Assembly (NCBI GenBank): GCA_963971305.1
Contig: OZ020304.1
Span: 78,988,355 to 79,052,354 of the forward strand
DNA: 64,000 nt
Source of the DNA: Arcuatula senhousia
Taxonomy: Eukaryota > Mollusca > Bivalvia > Mytilida > Mytilidae
Direction of reading: 5' to 3'
The notes under the pieces are model-generated. The model saw nothing but the letters and a program-made list of their open reading frames with translations, had not been told where the DNA came from and searched no databases. Both the position numbers and the translations under genes were made by a program. Below are positions 57,835 to 64,000 of this stretch, piece after piece. Each line of letters opens with the position of its first letter. Positions within the stretch are counted from its first letter, which is position 1.

Positions 57835-60272
57835 GCTTTAATTATCGGTATTAGTGAAATCTATCTTTTCACCACTCTATTCCAACGCCTAGCCGAACGC
57901 CGCCATCATCTTGCACATGCGATTGATTTAGCTTGCCGATCCGCAAAATAAAAGATTCCGAGAGGACCGTCCGAAGTAACCGAAGCTAGAAGCACCGTTA
58001 AAGCTTCAAAATTTACCGTAATGTATATTCTATTGTGTCGATATCAGTTGTAATAGTAATGCCGCCACCCAGTAATTTATGCTCGACGGCCATAATCGTT
58101 TTTCGATAACAAAGATATTTTTATTTGTACAAACATTTGGGCTTAAATCTAGGTTGCACGAATATCTTGTCATATTTAAGAAATTTAAAATGCAGTCTAA
58201 TCCTATACTCTGCTTTGTTTTAACTTCGAGCTTCATAGTTGCCAACCAAAGAAAGAAAATTATCTCCGTCGTTAATTGACCACGTGACCTTCAGAAATTA
58301 TTATTTCGAATAATCACATCAAAACGCTTGTGGTGTCAGAATGCAGGCTCAAAACTTCGATTTATAGAATAACCAGCCAATTTTAATATATTGTAAAGCA
58401 AGATTTTTACAAGTACTGTTTTTTCAAATTCCGAGCGGGTTGGCATCTATGTAACCGAAAGTCAATCGTTTTCATTTATTTGTAACAAATTTGCAAGATT
58501 GATTCTTCTATCACAAAATTTTATTTGCATCATAGAATCATAGTATGTCTGTACCTTTTACGTTTCTACACGTATGTTTTTCGATTGGTGAATGTCCGAT
58601 TAGGGATCTGAATTATGCGTTAATATTAAAAATTTGAGCATGATGTATCCCAGTCCATCTAGTGTGCCACCAGTTGTTTATTTTTATTTGATGATGATCA
58701 TGCTGTATCAACATAGTACAGATATCATGGTAAATTATATTTTTTTAGGGTCATTTAGAGTTAGTGCCCTTGGATTATGGTGAAGCATAAAAGTACAGGA
58801 CAAGCAAAATGAGTTTTCTTTACATTTTAATATTCAAGCATCGATGTTATGTATAATTTGGTTTGAATGAAAATGATAATAAAAAGTAGTGAAGATCTAC
58901 AGTATATGCATTACTTAGTTCAATAGATCAAACGAGTAAAACAGGTTGGGGAGTATGCCCTAAATCAAGGGTAATAGCCTTTTCTGGGTATAATCCTTGA
59001 AACTTCCAAACTTAAACTTGATATTACTCACTAACTAGAGATAGACAGCTTCTGTTGCAGTGGTGTACGCTTGCCACGATAACAGTACTTTCTTATGCAT
59101 CCATGAAAAAAATTAAATGTGTAATTTCTGCCTATTATTGCAGAAAATGTTTTCTTGTATTCTAATTTGACCAATTGACCAATGATTGGTTTGTCACCTG
59201 AAATCAAAATCAATCAAGCAAAGCTTTATTTAGAGTCGAAAGCATAAAAACAAATATATATAAAACACAAGCTTTGTGGAGCTTTTGAATAGACATGGCT
59301 TGTCATCAATCACTGGAAAGTTAAAAGTGCTCTTGTCACACCCGGATGCACCCAGACATCTCAGTCAATATAAGTGCATTTTAGTGATTGATTTTAATTT
59401 TTAATTACTAAAAGAATTTAAACAGTAAAACAAATTTCAAAAAATAGGTAGTATTTATAATTTATTTGTTTCCTCAACATTAGAAAAGTGACTTTTGGCT
59501 ACAGAAGTTCATGAAAGTGGTTTAATTGCAGCTTGATTGGGGGCTGTGTCGCGTACACTAATTCCACATCTCATTATATTCTATTGAAGTTCCAAATACC
59601 CTAAAACAAGGATAATACCCGTTTTGGGGCATACTCCCAAACCTGTGTAAATATCAACAAACAAGCTTCTACATTCGTCCATTTGCTAAATGTATAAAAT
59701 TCTTGTTTTATTCTTGGTTGTCCTGTGCTTTATGTTGGTGTATATGTAAGCTATCAGAAGCTTTATCCTCAATGCATGGGGGACAAGGTCCATACTCTTA
59801 CAGGATTTCATAATTTACAATGTACATGTGTTTAAGAAAGTTGAAACCTAAAACTCAACACATGTTGATATTTCAGGCAAGTTGTAAGTATTGACCTTAA
59901 TCACCTTATAAAAATTGTTTCCATATATCTTATATGAATTAACTTATTTTAAGTCATGTTAGCTATACAATGTTTCAGCTAATGAACAACAGCAGATGAA
60001 AAAAAATTAAAAAAAACCTATTGTGTTTCATCCTAATGGCTTATGTTACATATAGAAAAACTGAAATTGAAATAATTATTTTGTTATTTAGACCATAGAC
60101 ATAGCAGGAGGAGGTCCTAGCAATGTAGGCTTTTACTTTAAAAAAAAGCAGTGAGAATAATAAAGAATATTTTATAATGTCAATCTAAAAAGTTCCTTGG
60201 GTTGACCATTTGCAAATGTCTTGATTTCTTGCATGAATTTAATCGTAGGATACAATTCATGATTTCAGAAGA
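57835..60272. other. Intergenic DNA upstream of the RRM gene
   Basis: The stretch at about 57880-58020 is GC-richer (CCGATCCGCAAAATAAAAG, GAGGACCGTCCGAAG) and with CCACGTGACC at about 58280 may be the RRM gene promoter/first non-coding exon, since an acceptor-like CAG ends at 60268 just before the ATG. A reversed family R fragment is at 59530-59582, and a retroelement tail-like stretch at about 59205-59265. No protein-coding exon recognised. Confidence 0.35.
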
Positions 60273-63142
60273 ATGGTGAAGATTTTTGTGGGCAACCTTG
60301 GTCCCTCCACTGTCAGAGAAGACATACAGATTTTATTTGAGAAGTATGGAAAAGTGACGGAATGTGATGTGCTGAAAAATTATGGCTTTGTTGTAAGTCC
60401 TCTTTATTCACTACATGAATATAAATTATAATTTTGAAGTATCACATACTTGTATTAGAAAGTTAAATTAAAATAATTATTCAACTCAGACTCTCAGTCA
60501 GAAAATAATATAATGAATGATATATCTTTAGATTTGTAAATCAAGAAAAGATTAATTACATCGTACACATATACATAGACGATATTGAGATGTGGAATAA
60601 GTGCACGCGACACAACAAACATAAACAAACAACAATTCAAAAAATCACAACGAAAAATAGCAAGCAGTCTTCAACATGACCATAGGTCACTGCTTACCGT
60701 CTTGCATTGGCCCAAGACTTATAATACAATACAAAAATATCAAAACCAATCCCTAAATCATCAACGAAAGACCCAATTCTTGACATAAAACAGTTAACAC
60801 AGAATGACAAGGACAAACAAAGGCTTTGGCAAAGTTTCCTGGCTTAGGACAGGCACATATAAAATGTGGCGGGGTTAAACTAGTTTTTTGGATCCATATT
60901 GGTTTTCCATATATGACACCATTCTATTTTTAGCACATGGCTAGTATGGATGAAGCTGAGGAGGCCATTAAGAATTTGGATGGATCATCTGTGAAGGGAA
61001 GCCGGATGAGGGTGGAGGTAATATTATATTGCAGAAATAATAGATTAATGAAGTTCTGATACACTTGGAAATACTGTTCTATTGTTATAGGGAGTTGGTC
61101 CTTCACAAACTTAGGGGTAAACCTTTTGCAGCACAAGCCAGAAATCACAATTTTAAAAAATGATTCTTTACATTAAATTGGCCAGATCTCGAGTCTGAAA
61201 GCAATTTAACAATTTACGACTTGTGGCATAATTATAAGCTTGCCACATGAAACATAACTGAATGTGAAACTGTCAATCCATGTATACAAGTGTTTAAATT
61301 AAATGAATTAATAAATGGTTATCACTCTTTAGCACAACAATGTCAAAATATACTGGACATTATATGCATGTACTTTAGAAGATGGTAGTAAAAATTTTAT
61401 ACTAAGAAAAATTTTTGTCTATTGTAGAAATCAACAGGAAAATCAGGAGGAGGCAGAGGTGGTAGAGGAGGAGGAGGAGGGTAGGTGTATTAATAATTTT
61501 GATAGGAGGAAAAAAATATCATACCCTTCCAACCAACCCCTTAAACATTTATTAGATTTTGTACAAAAAACATTGAAACAAAGGAAGGAACTCTCCTTGA
61601 AAATTCAAATTGGAAGGTTCAAGTGTTGGATAGAAAACAACAACATATAAACAAAAATATTGAATATACCTCTATGGTCAATCAAATGATTTTTCTTACT
61701 ACCAAATATTTGGGTCTGCACCAAATAATTTCATTGTTGACATTTGACACTAAAAAATTCCATTATATTTTGCATAGAAAAGAGCTTTGCTGCAAAAAAA
61801 AAAATCATATTGGGTCTATTACAGGAATAAATATATGGGGATGTTTGTTGGCACTTGAAATAGGTAAAAAAAATGTACATGTGCTGGTGTCTTTCATTCC
61901 CTCTTGCATTTTTGTCTGAAAAAGTCCTTATTATAGAATTAATTAACTACACACATGATACATGTTGTATTGTTTTACAACAATAATAACATTGCTGTAT
62001 AAAGTGTTCAATAGTTCACAATAATTAAGGTAAAACTTTGAAGTTCTAGTCTTTTACTTTTTGTTTATGTTTAAATTTAACTTATATGAAAGATTAATAA
62101 TTTTTTGGGGTTACTTCAGAAAAATGAGAGGTGGACGTGGTGGAGGAAGAGGTGATCGTTACGGAGGTGGCGGCGGCGGTGGTGGTCGCTATGGAGATCC
62201 CTACAGTCGACCCCCAGCACCCCCATCCTATGGCAGAGATTATGATAGATATGGTGGTGGTGGTGGTGGAGCTTCCAGAGACAGGATGCCAATGAGAGGC
62301 TCATACGATTATGACAGAAGGCCACCAATGGACGACTACAGAGATCGTTATGGGTATGGAGGATATGATGCTCGTAGGACAGAGTATGACAGATATGAGC
62401 GACCTCCAGCACGAGACCCTTACTACGCCGATCGTGGAGCAGCATCAAGGCCACCACCAGAGTACTACAACAGAAGGTGAGTAAGTACTTTTCTTATTTA
62501 TTTTTACACTATTTCACACACACCTTTACCTGCTAGTGTTGATATACTCCACAATGGTTGACTCTAAACTTCTGTGTGATCATTTCTTAGAAATTTTGAG
62601 ATGGATCATCCCTGTTTGGCAATCTTGTTGTTATATTTATGAAATCAAGGGTTCTTCCATAGAATTTTACTTCATTTATATTCTTGTATGTACCTGAACA
62701 ATCTGATTAAAAGTAGATCTACCAATTGTTCATTATCATCTCTGCATAATACATGAAGATCTGAAGACATTCCATTCTCATGTCTATTTTGATGACCTTA
62801 TGGGTTTACCAATCAGATAGCAGCCAAATGCACAATTCTCTATTTTAAATTCAGAGGATTTCGAAAAGGTTGTCAGAATAAAAAGTAACATGAGATGTCT
62901 TCAGATTAACAATGCAGTGACAGGAGTGAAGAATTGGTAGATTTTATCATGTTTATAATGAATTGTTTTGTTATTACAGACCACCACCAGGACCGGAGGG
63001 TGACAGACTAACAGCTTTTTCAAATGGACATGACACAAATTACTATGATCGTTTCTATAAAAAGACTTCAGCTTTAGAATCAGCACCACCACAGAAAGTC
63101 AATTCACAAGGATTTTTACAAAGTGAACCGTTATACTTCTAA
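60273..63142 (+). CDS. RRM and Gly/Arg/Tyr-rich RNA-binding protein (RBM4/lark-like)
   Basis: Five coding exons: 60273-60392, 60934-61017, 61428-61480, 62120-62476, 62980-63142; 258 aa, phases consistent. One RRM (1-70): RNP2 IFVGNL (4-9), RNP1 KNYGFVHM (35-42), split by intron 1 between Val40 and His41. The RRM ([20 protein letters not shown]) is closest in my memory to RBM4/lark. Residues about 69-120 are RGG/Gly-rich ([31 protein letters not shown]). The remainder is rich in Tyr, Arg, Asp and Pro with repeated DRY/RYG-type motifs, a composition linked to RNA binding and condensate formation. Unlike RBM4 there is no second RRM or CCHC zinc knuckle, so it may be a distinct lineage. Probable nuclear splicing/mRNA regulator by family. 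A stop TAA at 63140 ends ...SEPLYF. Confidence 0.92.
60590..60897 (+). mobile_element. Dispersed family R, copy 4, in RRM gene intron 1
   Basis: Starts GAGATGTGGAATAAGTGCAC and stops at GGCGGGGTTAAACTAG-TTTTTTGG, 37 bp before the exon 2 acceptor. Right part of the family missing. Its 67-codon open frame is shared with copy 3 and is not a gene. Confidence 0.75.
61481..62119 (+). other. RRM gene intron 3
   Basis: About 640 bp of AT-rich intron with frames of 63 and 98 codons by chance. Around 61800-61845 is a decayed Harbinger-MITE-like phrase (ATTACAGGAATAAATATATG). Confidence 0.45.
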
Positions 63143-63666
63143 ACCCCCCCAGTTGTTTTTGTTTTTTAGATAAACCGTTTTCTAATCATGGAAGGAATTT
63201 CCACAGACCAAGGCATTTCATTTATTAAACCTGTTAGTTTGAAGAAGAGGAACAAAGAACTTCTTATTTTATTTTTATTGTTGTTCATATCACCGGTTGT
63301 TGTAGTCCTGTATGATTGAGAGGAGTACGAGGAGTGTGTTGGTAGCACTGATGTTTGGATGGACTCATCTAGTTTTAAATATATATAAAATATTTGTTGG
63401 CTTTAACATTTTTCATAAAATGTATGCTGTCCTGAGTGGCTTAATGGGAAAATTTTGGTGTAAACTACATTTTCCTAGATAGAGAATCTCAATGTAATTA
63501 ATACTGTTTAAAAAAGTCAATGTAAATGGCAAAACCTCTGACCAAGGATTTCAGTAATTACTTTGCCAAAAAGTATGTAAAAATGAAAAAAAAATGTCTT
63601 CCATCGATCTAAAATCAAAGTATCACCAAAATCATGAAAATCATTGAACATGTGGAACATCTACTT

Positions 63667-63672
63667 AATAAA
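63667..63672 (+). terminator. Candidate RRM gene polyadenylation signal
   Basis: AATAAA about 525 bp after the stop codon. The 3' region after the stop has no other exon. Further AT-rich sequence continues to the window end without recognisable features. Confidence 0.4.
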
Positions 63673-64000
63673 TTGTATATTTTAAATGAAGTGTGTTACA
63701 TTACAATCATTCAGTTAAGGACAGACTGTAATTTTACTTTTTTACATTGATTTTATATTTTATGTATTGAAAACCCTGGAGTTCACTTGATATACAACTT
63801 TCATAGGATATTAGCTTCAATTTTATATGAATTATTTTATTCTTACACATGACATGATAAAATTCATTAGTTATATTTTTTGTATAAAATGAAGATTGCA
63901 AGAGTTACCATGTCTAATTGGATAAAGATCCTGTCTCATCTTGGAACTTCACACATGTATGCAAAGTGAATGTCTGCTAAAAATAGAGATGATGAAATCA

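Noticed and set aside
62116..62457. His-rich antisense frame of 113 codons
   Set aside because: Antisense shadow of the Gly/Arg/Tyr-rich exon of the RRM gene.
1..64000. Bacterial-type operon, phage or defence system
   Set aside because: All confident genes are intron-rich animal orthologues; no polycistronic layout, ribosome-binding sites or prokaryotic gene families were seen.

Overview
The window looks like animal nuclear DNA, almost certainly from a bivalve mollusc and most likely a mussel (Mytilus-type). It is AT-rich. Its genes are split into many short exons with GT-AG introns, and the proteins read as ordinary animal orthologues. The intergenic and intronic DNA is packed with the tandem-core, inverted-end repeats, SINE and LINE tails and minisatellites typical of bivalve genomes. 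The species call is an inference from repeat style, not a measured match.

Five protein-coding genes could be assembled exon by exon with consistent reading phase. (1) BANF1, barrier-to-autointegration factor, minus strand, 6825-7452, 2 coding exons, 90 aa. (2) PLEKHD1-like PH plus coiled-coil protein, minus strand, 18529-29151, 13 coding exons, 520 aa. (3) SLC35F6-like transporter, plus strand, 29275-37113, 13 coding exons, 405 aa. (4) UTP25/DEF, a small-subunit processome factor, minus strand, 37608-53932, 21 coding exons, about 718 aa (first exon less certain). (5) An RRM plus Gly/Arg/Tyr-rich RNA-binding protein resembling RBM4/lark, plus strand, 60273-63142, 5 coding exons, 258 aa. PLEKHD1 and SLC35F6 are head-to-head with 123 bp between start codons. 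SLC35F6 and UTP25 are tail-to-tail with about 0.5 kb between stop codons. The five genes do not form one pathway: they cover chromatin/nuclear envelope, a probable membrane-linked coiled-coil protein, a lysosomal/mitochondrial membrane transporter, ribosome biogenesis and RNA processing.

Layout: 1-5.6 kb is repeats, including two insertions nested inside an older element. 5.7-7.5 kb is BANF1. 7.7-9.4 kb holds an hAT-like element with target duplication and a TGTAACC minisatellite. 10.1-14.3 kb is a satellite array with a unit near 28 bp. 14.3-18.5 kb has no gene seen, one Harbinger-like MITE and the presumed PLEKHD1 3' region. 18.5-53.9 kb is the three-gene block, with introns full of repeats. 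54-60.2 kb is intergenic, with copies of one dispersed repeat family and a LINE 3' end. 60.3-63.7 kb is the RRM gene.

I found no new multi-gene system. The best leads are: a group of repeat families sharing subterminal inverted repeats, an ACGG-rich tract and a TTCG-loop hairpin but carrying different tandem cores (Helentron-associated-like); the 4.2-kb satellite; a possible acylated N-terminus on the PLEKHD1 homologue; and a compact divergent promoter with a TCACGTGA box facing a transporter that ends in an acidic di-leucine motif.
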